DNA from: Streptomyces echinatus
Lineage (GTDB): Bacteria > Actinomycetota > Actinomycetes > Streptomycetales > Streptomycetaceae
Length of the DNA: 64,000 nt
Direction of reading: 5' to 3'
Assembly (NCBI RefSeq): GCF_014203595.1
Contig: NZ_JACHJK010000009.1
Location: 310,001 to 374,000 of the forward strand
The notes under the pieces are model-generated. The model did not search any database. It was not told the DNA's origin and saw nothing but the letters and a program-made list of their open reading frames with translations. Shown here piece after piece: positions 7,360 to 14,940 of the stretch (positions are counted from its first letter, which is position 1; the number at the start of each line of letters is the position of its first letter). The position numbers and the translations under genes were made by a program.

Positions 7360-9311
7360 GGGGTCAGTTCCACCTTCGGGGTGCGCGGTGTCGGCTCCAG
7401 TCCGAACACCTGGGTGTACAGCGACAGTTCGGCCTCCAGGGCGCGCACCATGGTCTCGGCGCGCCGGAACCCGTGGCCCTCGCCCTCGAACGTGAGGTAG
7501 GCGTGTGGCACGCCCCGGCCCGCGATCCGGGCGAGGAAGCGTTCGCACTGGGCGGGCGGGCAGATGACGTCGTCCAGGCCCTGGAGCAGCAGGAAGGGCA
7601 CGGTGAGCCGGTCGGCGTGCGCGGTCGGGGAGCGCTCGGCGTACCGGGCCGGCACCTCGGCGAGCGGGCCGATCAGCGACTCCAGGTAGCGGGACTCGAA
7701 GTCGTGGGTCTCCCCCGGGCCCCAGCTGGCGAGGTCGAGCACCGGGTAGACGATGGTGCCGCAGGCGTAGACGTCGGTCGTGGTCAGGGAGGCGGCGGTG
7801 GTCCAGCCGCCCGCGCTGCCGCCGCGGATGGCCAGCCGGTCGGGGTCGGCGGTGCCCTCGTCGGCGAGGGCACGGGCGACGGCCGCGCAGTCCTCGACGT
7901 CGACCACGCCCCACTGCTCGCGCAGCCGCTCGCGGTAGGCCCGGCCGTATCCGGTGGAGCCGCCGTAGTTCACCTCGGCGACCCCGATGCCCCGCGAGGT
8001 GAAGTAGGCGATGGCCAGGTCCAGTACGAGCGGCACCCGGCTGGTGGGGCCGCCGTGCGCCCAGATCACGTACGGCGGCAGCTCGCCGTCGGGCGCGGCG
8101 CGTCCGGGGTGGTGCGGCGGATAGACGTGGGCGTGCACCTCGCGGCCGTCCGGGCCGCAGAAGGTGCGCATCTGCGGCTCCGGGTAGTAGGCGGGGTCGA
8201 CGGGGTCCTGGTGGCGGGCGCCGATCACCCGGGCCCGGCCCGTCGCGGTGTCCAGTTCGACCACTTCGTACGCGGTGCGGGGGCTGGCGCCGACGGCGAC
8301 GACGCGTGCGCCGTGCGCCGCGAGGGTGGCGCCGCATTCCGTCCACGGGCCGGCGGCGTCGACGATCTCGCCGGACTCCGGGTCGAGTATGCCGAGCACG
8401 GCCGGCCCCCGGCCGTGCACGACCGCGAGCAGTCCGTTGTCCAGCGGCGCGAACCAGCGCAGGCCCAGCTTCCACAGGGGCCCGCCGAACTCCTCCTCGC
8501 GCGGGCACAGCGGGGTGCCGTCGCGGTAGAGGTTCCACCAGCCGCTGCGGTCGCTCGCGTACAGCAGGCTGCCGTCCGCCGCCCACTCGGCCTGGGCGAC
8601 GGCCTCGTCCGGTCCGCCGGCGACCGTCCGGACGCCCGTCGGCCGGCCGTCGTCGCCGATGTCGGCGACCAGCAGCTCGGTCCCGTCCCAGGGCATCCGC
8701 GGATGGTCCCAGCCCAGCCAGGCGGCCCGGCGGCCGTCGGGCGACAGCCGGGCGCCGGTGACGAACCGGTGCCGGGGCGCGACGAGTTCCCGTACGGCGT
8801 CCCGGTCGTCGGCGGCCGAACCGTCCAGCGGCACGGCGGCCAGGAGCCTGCGCACGTCGTCGGGGCCGTCCCCGGTGAACTCCTCCAGCACGCACCACAC
8901 CTCACCGCGGGCGAGGTCCACCCGGGGCTCCGCCCAGCGCAGCCCGCCGCCCGCCGGTGACACCGGGGTGAGCGGCCGGGGTTCGCCGCCGGGTTCGTAC
9001 CGGTAGAGCCGCTGGTCGGCGTAGTTCGCGAAGACGATGAGGGGCCGGCCGTCGTGGAGCACCCCGGTCCAGGGCCGGCCGCCGTACTCGATGACCCTGC
9101 TGCGCACGTTCCAGGGCGCGGGCAGCACCGACTCCTCGGCGCCGTCGGACCGCCGCCGCACCAGGGCCTGCCGGCCGCCCTCGGCCGGCCGGGGCTCGGT
9201 CCACCAGATCTCGTCGCCGACGAAGCCCACCCAGTCCGGGCGGCCGTCGTGCGCGGCGGCGAGCGCGGCGTCGATGGGCGACGGCCACGATCCGTACGGC
9301 GCTCTCAGCAT
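7356..9311 (-). CDS. S9-family prolyl oligopeptidase-like peptidase
   Basis: The protein has 651 residues from the ATG at 9311. The N-terminal two thirds is a beta-propeller-like region. The C-terminal alpha/beta-hydrolase domain carries AIRGGSAGGWTTAA (nucleophile Ser), LLQGLDDVICPPAQ (Asp) and FEGEGHGFRRAE (His). S9 peptidases (acylaminoacyl-peptidase or dipeptidyl-peptidase type) cut short peptides in the cytosol, and no signal peptide is visible. The HGGPTSR segment before the catalytic domain forms the oxyanion region typical of this branch. The gene starts 14 bp after the M20 stop and overlaps the S66 gene by four bases, placing it in the middle of a peptide-degrading operon. Confidence 0.9.
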   Translation of the reverse strand: MLRAPYGSWPSPIDAALAAAHDGRPDWVGFVGDEIWWTEPRPAEGGRQALVRRRSDGAEESVLPAPWNVRSRVIEYGGRPWTGVLHDGRPLIVFANYADQRLYRYEPGGEPRPLTPVSPAGGGLRWAEPRVDLARGEVWCVLEEFTGDGPDDVRRLLAAVPLDGSAADDRDAVRELVAPRHRFVTGARLSPDGRRAAWLGWDHPRMPWDGTELLVADIGDDGRPTGVRTVAGGPDEAVAQAEWAADGSLLYASDRSGWWNLYRDGTPLCPREEEFGGPLWKLGLRWFAPLDNGLLAVVHGRGPAVLGILDPESGEIVDAAGPWTECGATLAAHGARVVAVGASPRTAYEVVELDTATGRARVIGARHQDPVDPAYYPEPQMRTFCGPDGREVHAHVYPPHHPGRAAPDGELPPYVIWAHGGPTSRVPLVLDLAIAYFTSRGIGVAEVNYGGSTGYGRAYRERLREQWGVVDVEDCAAVARALADEGTADPDRLAIRGGSAGGWTTAASLTTTDVYACGTIVYPVLDLASWGPGETHDFESRYLESLIGPLAEVPARYAERSPTAHADRLTVPFLLLQGLDDVICPPAQCERFLARIAGRGVPHAYLTFEGEGHGFRRAETMVRALEAELSLYTQVFGLEPTPRTPKVELTP

Positions 9312-9325
9312 CTCTCCCCCACTGT

Positions 9326-10630
9326 CTAGGCCGTGCGCAGGAAGCGGTCCAGGACGCGGACCCCGAAGTGCAGCGCCTCCACGGGCACCCGCTCGTCCAC
9401 CCCGTGGAACAGCGCCTGGTAGTCGAGGTCCGCGGGCAGCTTCAACGGTGAGAAACCGTAGCCGGTGATGCCGAGCCGGGAGAACTGCTTGGCGTCCGTG
9501 CCGCCCGACATGCAGTACGGCACCACATGCCCGCCGGGCGCGAACTCCTCCACCGCCGCCCGCATCCTGCCGAACAGCGGGGCGTCCACCGGCGCCTCCA
9601 GGGCCACTTCCTTGTGCGCGTACTCCCAGTGCACGTCCGGCCCGGTCAGCTTGTCCAGCGTGGCGGCGAACTCCTCCTCGGTGCCCGCCAGGAAGCGCCC
9701 GTCCACATACGCGACCGCCTCGCCGGGTACCACGTTGACCTTGTAACCGGCTTCCAGCATGGTCGGGTTGGCGCTGTTGCGGACGGTCGCCTCGACCAGC
9801 CGGGCGGCCGGGCCCAGCTTCTCCAGCAGGGTGTCCACGTCGGCGGAGCCGGGCTCGATGCCGTACAGGACGGCGAGGGCGTCGAGAGCGGCCCGGACGG
9901 TCGGGGTGAGCCGGAGCGGCCACGCGTGCTCGCCGATGCGGGTGACGGCGGCGGCGAGACGGGTCACCGCGTTCTCCAGGTTCACCTTGGAGCCGTGCCC
10001 GGCCCGGCCGCGCGCGGTGAGCTTCAGCCAGGCGGTGCCCCGCTCCCCGGCCGCGATCGGGTAGATCTCGCGGCCGGAGCCGTCGTGGAAGGTGAAGGCG
10101 CCGGACTCGCCGATGGCCTCGGTGCAGCCCTCGAAGAGTTCGGGGTGCCGGTCGGCGAGGAATCCGGAGCCGTCCTCGGCGCTGGCCTCCTCGTCCGCGG
10201 TGAACGCGATGACGAGGTCGCGGCGGGGCGCCACGCCCTGCCGGGCCCAGGACCTGACGACCGCGAGGATCATCGCGTCCATGTTCTTCATGTCGACGGC
10301 GCCGCGGCCCCACACCACGCCGTCCCGGACCTCGCCGGAGAACGGGTGCACACGCCAGTCGGCGGCCTCGGCCGGCACCACGTCGAGGTGGCCGTGGACC
10401 AGCAGGGCGTCGGCGGACGGGTCGGTGCCCGCGATCCGGGCCACCACGTTGGTGCGGCCCTGGGTCCGCTCCAGCAGCAGGGGCTCCAGGCCCGCCCGGG
10501 CCAGGCGTTCAGCCGCGTACTCGGCGGCGGGCCGCTCCCGGCAGTCGCCACCGCCCCGGTTGGCGGTGTCGATGCGGATCAGGCCGGAGGTGAACTCCAC
10601 CACCTCGTCCAGGGCCAGCTGGTCAGCCAT
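9326..10630 (-). CDS. M20-family metallopeptidase (M20/M25/M40)
   Basis: The 434-residue product has all the M20 zinc motifs: LLVHGHLDVVPAE (His and Asp), WGRGAVDMKNMDAM (bridging Asp), FTADEEASAEDGSG (catalytic Glu pair) and a final FHGVDERVPVEAL (His). The lid domain lies at about residues 200-310. Relatives split dipeptides, remove acyl groups from amino acids, or convert succinyl-diaminopimelate. This sequence resembles the general 'M20/M25/M40 metallo-hydrolase' group rather than ArgE or DapE. Its start overlaps the M55 stop by 8 bases (10623-10630), a sign of coupled translation. Context suggests it completes breakdown of peptides handled by the neighbouring enzymes. Confidence 0.9.
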   Translation of the reverse strand: MADQLALDEVVEFTSGLIRIDTANRGGGDCRERPAAEYAAERLARAGLEPLLLERTQGRTNVVARIAGTDPSADALLVHGHLDVVPAEAADWRVHPFSGEVRDGVVWGRGAVDMKNMDAMILAVVRSWARQGVAPRRDLVIAFTADEEASAEDGSGFLADRHPELFEGCTEAIGESGAFTFHDGSGREIYPIAAGERGTAWLKLTARGRAGHGSKVNLENAVTRLAAAVTRIGEHAWPLRLTPTVRAALDALAVLYGIEPGSADVDTLLEKLGPAARLVEATVRNSANPTMLEAGYKVNVVPGEAVAYVDGRFLAGTEEEFAATLDKLTGPDVHWEYAHKEVALEAPVDAPLFGRMRAAVEEFAPGGHVVPYCMSGGTDAKQFSRLGITGYGFSPLKLPADLDYQALFHGVDERVPVEALHFGVRVLDRFLRTA

Positions 10631-11456
10631 ACTGCTCCTCCACGGCGGCAGAGACGATCGTGGTGACCGCCTTGAACGTCCTGATCCCCTCGTACATCGT
10701 GGCGCTCGTGTACGCCACCTTCCGCTCACCGATCCGCGCCACCCCGGGGACGACGGTGGCGGACAGGGCCAGGTGTTCGGCGTCGAACTCGACGGCGACC
10801 GTGAACGGACCGGCCGCCACCGGTTCGTGACGGACCGCCAGCGCCGCGGCCTGCTTGGCCGCCGCACGGATGTCGGCCGCGGTACGGCCCGGGGTCCGGC
10901 ACACCGCCGCGTACCGCGACACATGGTCCTTGACGGCGACCTTCGGTGCCTCGGGGGCGTAGCCGAGGGCGTCCTCGCAGGCCAGGTCGTCACCGGTGAA
11001 GAGGACGACGGGGACGCCGTACTCGGCGACGACGTGCGCGTTGAGCAGACCCTCACTGGCGCGGACGTCGTTCAGCCAGACCCCCGTGATCTGGTTGGCG
11101 AGATAGGTGTGGGCGAGGACGCCCTCCATGCCGGCGCCGGTGTGGTAGCCGACGAACGCGATCCCGTCGACGTCGCCGTGCTGGACGCCCTCGACCATGG
11201 ACAGCGTCTTGTGCCGGCCGGTGATCATCTCCACGCGCTCGTCGAGCCGCTCCAGGAGCAGGTTGCGCATGGACCAGTGGGCCTCGTTGACCAGTACGCG
11301 CTCCGCCCCGCCGTCGAAGAAGCCCTCGGCGGCGGCGTTCACGTCCGAGGTGAACAGGGACCGGCAGCGCTCCCACTGCGGCGTCCCCGGCAGTACGTCG
11401 CCGGGCCACGTGACGCCCGTGGCACCCTCCATGTCGGCACTGATGAGGATCTTCAT
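10623..11456 (-). CDS. M55-family D-aminopeptidase (DppA-like)
   Basis: The 277-residue protein begins MKILISADMEGATGV, where the Asp and Glu of SADMEG are zinc ligands in DppA of Bacillus. NEAHWSM (about residue 58) and VGYHTGAGMEGVLAHT (about residue 102) supply the His ligands, and the catalytic nucleophile region HTYLANQITGVWLND follows. M55 enzymes form decamers and release D-amino acids, notably D-Ala, from short peptides. The gene heads the operon that continues with M20, S9 and S66 peptidases. The S66 enzyme releases D-Ala-containing ends of wall peptides, so a joint role in reclaiming muropeptides or D-amino acid peptides is a reasonable inference. Confidence 0.92.
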   Translation of the reverse strand: MKILISADMEGATGVTWPGDVLPGTPQWERCRSLFTSDVNAAAEGFFDGGAERVLVNEAHWSMRNLLLERLDERVEMITGRHKTLSMVEGVQHGDVDGIAFVGYHTGAGMEGVLAHTYLANQITGVWLNDVRASEGLLNAHVVAEYGVPVVLFTGDDLACEDALGYAPEAPKVAVKDHVSRYAAVCRTPGRTAADIRAAAKQAAALAVRHEPVAAGPFTVAVEFDAEHLALSATVVPGVARIGERKVAYTSATMYEGIRTFKAVTTIVSAAVEEQYG

Positions 11457-11528
11457 GCTGCGTCACGTTACGCGCCGAGTGGCGGACAGGCCACGACCCC
11501 GGCGGCGCCCGTTCCGGCGGCGGACGGG

Positions 11529-12248
11529 TCAGGCCCCCGCGAGGACGAACCAGTGGGCCGGCAGGTCGATACGGGTGCCGTCCCCGAGGTGCTCGGTCTG
11601 CGGCAGGACCGTCTCGCCGTCGGCCAGGACGGTGAGGCCGGCCTCGCCGAGCAGGCGCGGGATCTCCTCGTCGGAGGCGTCGGCGGGCTTCAGCCCGTGG
11701 TGGAAGACGCGCTGGAGCTTGGGCCCCGGGCCGCCCGGCTCGGACGCGGCGCGCCGCAGGACGTCCCGGGCGCCGGAGGTCAGCTCGACCACGAAGGCCC
11801 GGCCGTGGGTGCCGATGATCCGGGCGACGGCGGCGGCCACCGCGGGGCGCGCCTCGGGTTCGCTCTGGTGGATGACGGCCCGCATGTAGACGTGGGCGTC
11901 GCCGAGCCGCTCGTGCAGGGCGTGCACGGCGTCGGTGTCGGTGAGGTCGAGCTGCTGGAACTCGACCGGGTCGCCGTTCGCGGCCCGGCGGGCGTGCTCG
12001 ACGGCCGCGTGCGAGAGGTCGACGCCGACGGCGCGGGCGAACCGGGTGGCCAGGTAACGGGTCTGGGTGCCGTTGCCGCAGCCGAGGTCGACGATCGCGC
12101 GGTCCGCGTCCGCGTAGGGCAACAGCAGTTCGCTGTGCGGTACGGCGCTCAGGGCGGGGTCGGCGTCCCATATCGCCTCGCCCCGGCCGTCCGCGGTCTC
12201 CCGCCAGTAACTCTCCCAATTGCTGCGGTACTTGTCGGACACGTTCAT
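11529..12248 (-). CDS. class I SAM-dependent methyltransferase
   Basis: The 239-residue protein has the SAM-binding motif IVDLGCGNGTQTRYLATRF at about residue 52, the acidic end of strand 2 (VGVDLSHAAVEHARR) and QQLDLTDTDAVHALH for adenine contact. The sequence after that, HVYMRAVIHQSEPEAR, occupies motif IV. The substrate is unknown. The ATG at 12248 is preceded by a Shine-Dalgarno GGGGAGA (complement of 12253-12259) that falls inside an inverted repeat, described separately. The SpoIIE-type phosphatase gene ends only 79 bp upstream on the same strand, so readthrough from it is possible. Confidence 0.85.
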   Translation of the reverse strand: MNVSDKYRSNWESYWRETADGRGEAIWDADPALSAVPHSELLLPYADADRAIVDLGCGNGTQTRYLATRFARAVGVDLSHAAVEHARRAANGDPVEFQQLDLTDTDAVHALHERLGDAHVYMRAVIHQSEPEARPAVAAAVARIIGTHGRAFVVELTSGARDVLRRAASEPGGPGPKLQRVFHHGLKPADASDEEIPRLLGEAGLTVLADGETVLPQTEHLGDGTRIDLPAHWFVLAGA

Positions 12249-12254
12249 GCGATC

Positions 12255-12295
12255 TCCCCACGGTCTTCGGTTCCGTGATCGGAATACCGTGGGGA
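12255..12295 (-). promoter_or_regulatory. nested hairpin overlapping the methyltransferase ribosome site
   Basis: Perfect 10-bp arms TCCCCACGGT (12255-12264) and ACCGTGGGGA (12286-12295) enclose a second perfect hairpin TTCCG-TGAT-CGGAA (12271-12284). On the minus-strand mRNA the 3' arm contains most of the GGGGAGA ribosome site of the methyltransferase start at 12248. The hairpin also begins 32 bp after the stop of the upstream SpoIIE gene. It may hide the ribosome site, or it may be the terminator of the SpoIIE gene, although no U-run follows. Confidence 0.55.
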
Positions 12296-12327
12296 CCCGC
12301 GGTGGGGCAAGGGCCGGGTGGCCACCT

Positions 12328-14787
12328 TCACGAGATATGGAAGCTCTGTTCGAACCAGACGGTCTTGCGGTGGCCGCTGGCGCTGGCGCCCCACTCCCGG
12401 GCCAGCCGGCTGACCACGCGCAGGCCACGGCCCGATTCGTCGCCGGGACCGGCGGCGATCATGGCGGGCAGGGCGGGCTCGTCATCGGTGACCTCGAACA
12501 GCAGGGCGTCGGTGCGGACGACCCGCAGGCCGATCCGGTCGCCCTCGGAGTGCCGGACGGCGTTGGTGACGACCTCGCTGACCAGCAGTTCGGCCGTCTC
12601 GACCGCGTGCGGCAGGCCCCAGTCCAGAAGCCGTTCGCGGACCAGCCGGCGGGCCCGGCCCACCTCGCGCGGGTCGGCGTCCAGCCGCCAGTCGGCGACG
12701 TGGTCGTCGGGGATGCCGTTGAGACGGGCCATGAGCAGGGCGACGTCGTCCTTGCGTCCGCCGTGGGTGTTCAGCGCGCGGATGATGGTGTCGCAGGCGT
12801 CGTCCATCGAGGCCGCGGGGTGTGCGGCGGACTCGCAGAGCGCGGCGAGGCCCTCGCCGATGTCGCTGCCGCGCACCTCGACCAGGCCGTCGGTGCACAG
12901 CACCAGCCGGTCGCCGGGAGCGACCCTGACCCGGACGGCCTCGAAGGGGACGCCGCCGACGCCGATCGGGGCCCCGGTGGGCAGGTCGAGAAGTTCGCTG
13001 CCGCCGTCCTCGGCGCGCACCAGCACGGGCGGGATGTGGCCGGCGTTGGCGAGGGTGAGTTCCCCGCGGATCGGGTCGTAGACCGCGTACAGGCAGGTGG
13101 CGAGGTAGTTGTCGCCGAGCCTGCGGGCCAGGTCGTCCAGGTTGCGCAGAAGCTGGGCGGGCGGGGTCTCCATGGCCGCCATGGTCTGCACGGCGGTGCG
13201 CAACTGGCCCATCATCGCGGCCGAGTTGAGGCCGTGTCCCATGACGTCGCCGACCACGAGGGCGGTGCGGGAGCCGGGGAGCTTGATGGTGTCGAACCAG
13301 TCGCCGCCGATCCGGCCGAGCCGGGTGCCGGGCAGATAGCGGGTGGCGATGTCGCAGCCGGCCATCCGCGGGGTGACCTGCGGCAGCATGCTGTCCTGGA
13401 GGGTGTCGGCGACGTTCTCCTGGTAGGTGTACATGCGGGCGTTGTCGAGCACGAGGCCCGCGCGGGCGGCGAGTTCGGCGCCGGTGGTGCGGTCCATGTC
13501 GTCGAACTGCTCGCGGTCGGGTCGGCGCATCAGCACCATGAAGCCGAGGACGACGTTGCGTGCCTTGAGCGGGACGATCAGCAGGGACCGGCCGCCGATC
13601 AGCGGGCGCAGGTCGCGCTTCTCGAACTCGCCGGAGATGCGCTCGCTCAGCTCCTCGGTGACCTTCGGGACGACGACCGGTTCACCGGTGACCATGCACT
13701 GGTAGAACGGGGTGTGCTCGGGGAAGGCGAAGGACTCGCCGACCGGCACGGTGTCGTCCCAGCGGCCGGGTTCGTCGTTGTGCTCGACCCATACGCGGAA
13801 CATCACGGTGTGCGCGTCCGGCGGCCCGTCCGGGAACCCCTCGCCCGCCAGCACCGCGGCGCGCAGGTGGGTGCCCGCGAAGTCCGCGAACCGGGGCACG
13901 GCCGCGCGGGTGACCTCGCGGATGGTCTCCCCGAGGTCCAGGGAGGAGCCGATGCCGGAGCTGACCTCGTTGAGGAACTCCAGGCGCTCGCGGACGGCGG
14001 CGTACTCCAGGTCCTGTTCGGCGCCGGCCGGGACCAGGACGGTGGCCGACCGCTGCTGCGGGACGACGGCCTCGGCGCGGGCCCGGCCCGGGCGGCGCGG
14101 CACGCCCCAGTACGGGGTGACGGGCACTCGGTCGAACTGGCTGAACTCCAGCACCGGATAGCCGAGTTCCAGGACCTGCGCGACGATGCGGGCGCTGAGC
14201 CCCGGGCCCATGTTGGGCAGGATGTCGGGCAGGCGCCGTTCGAGTTCCTCGGAGGCGGGCAGTTCGGTGTGGCGGGCGAAGCCGGGCGAGATGCGCTCGG
14301 CGGTCTCGTCGTCGTAGCCCCGTTCGTCGCGCAGCCGGGTGGCGTCGGCGGCGAGCACGAGCAGCCGGGAGGGGTCCGGGCCGACCAGCGGGTAGGCCCA
14401 CCACAGCACGTCGAGCCGCTCGGCGCCGGGCTGCTGCCCGGGCGGGTGGAGTCGGGCGCGGCCGGCCGTGGCGTAGCCGGTGTGCCCGCCGAGCGACGAC
14501 TCCAGGTCGGGGCCGGGCCCGTCGTACGAGACGTACGCGTCGAGCGCGGCCCGGCCCTGCGGGTCGTGCGGGTCGTCGGGCAGGGTGCCGGAGACCGGCA
14601 GCAGGTCCGCCGCGGGACGGCCGACGGCGTCCTCCCTGTCCACGTCGAACAGGCGCCGCGCGCCGCTGCTCCAGTGGGACACCAGACCGGCGCGGTCGAC
14701 GACGACTACGGCCAGCGGAATCCGGCCCGCGGCGGTTTCGCCGATGCCGCGCCCGGGAGGTGTGTCCCGCTCGCTGCCACGGTCCAT
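12328..14787 (-). CDS. PAS-GAF-SpoIIE phosphatase with C-terminal HATPase domain
   Basis: The 819-residue signalling protein has, in order, a PAS-like domain (about 20-140; LAVVVVDRAGLVSHWSSGAR), a GAF domain (about 250-430), a PP2C-type SpoIIE domain (about 455-665; RIGGDWFDTIKL, VVGDVMGHGLNSAA and LVLCTDGLVEVRG supply metal-binding Asp residues) and a GHKL ATPase (about 690-815; LLVSEVVTNAVRHSEGDRI, DESGRGLRVVSRLA). In Streptomyces such proteins remove phosphate from anti-anti-sigma factors while the RsbW-like end may bind or phosphorylate partners, tuning sigma-B-type stress and sporulation factors. No partner gene is adjacent. Length and domain order are normal for the group. The ATG at 14787 is clear. 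Confidence 0.92.
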   Translation of the reverse strand: MDRGSERDTPPGRGIGETAAGRIPLAVVVVDRAGLVSHWSSGARRLFDVDREDAVGRPAADLLPVSGTLPDDPHDPQGRAALDAYVSYDGPGPDLESSLGGHTGYATAGRARLHPPGQQPGAERLDVLWWAYPLVGPDPSRLLVLAADATRLRDERGYDDETAERISPGFARHTELPASEELERRLPDILPNMGPGLSARIVAQVLELGYPVLEFSQFDRVPVTPYWGVPRRPGRARAEAVVPQQRSATVLVPAGAEQDLEYAAVRERLEFLNEVSSGIGSSLDLGETIREVTRAAVPRFADFAGTHLRAAVLAGEGFPDGPPDAHTVMFRVWVEHNDEPGRWDDTVPVGESFAFPEHTPFYQCMVTGEPVVVPKVTEELSERISGEFEKRDLRPLIGGRSLLIVPLKARNVVLGFMVLMRRPDREQFDDMDRTTGAELAARAGLVLDNARMYTYQENVADTLQDSMLPQVTPRMAGCDIATRYLPGTRLGRIGGDWFDTIKLPGSRTALVVGDVMGHGLNSAAMMGQLRTAVQTMAAMETPPAQLLRNLDDLARRLGDNYLATCLYAVYDPIRGELTLANAGHIPPVLVRAEDGGSELLDLPTGAPIGVGGVPFEAVRVRVAPGDRLVLCTDGLVEVRGSDIGEGLAALCESAAHPAASMDDACDTIIRALNTHGGRKDDVALLMARLNGIPDDHVADWRLDADPREVGRARRLVRERLLDWGLPHAVETAELLVSEVVTNAVRHSEGDRIGLRVVRTDALLFEVTDDEPALPAMIAAGPGDESGRGLRVVSRLAREWGASASGHRKTVWFEQSFHIS

Positions 14788-14940
14788 GGCCCCGGCCCTT
14801 TCTCCCCACGGCTGTCCGCAAACGATCTGTGCCGCCCGTCACTACGGTACGGCGGCGGCCGGTCGCGATGTGTGGCAATCCCCGAATTGGTGTCACCGGA
14901 TGCCACCGGCGCGCCGCCCGGCGCGCGGCGTGCGCTCCGG

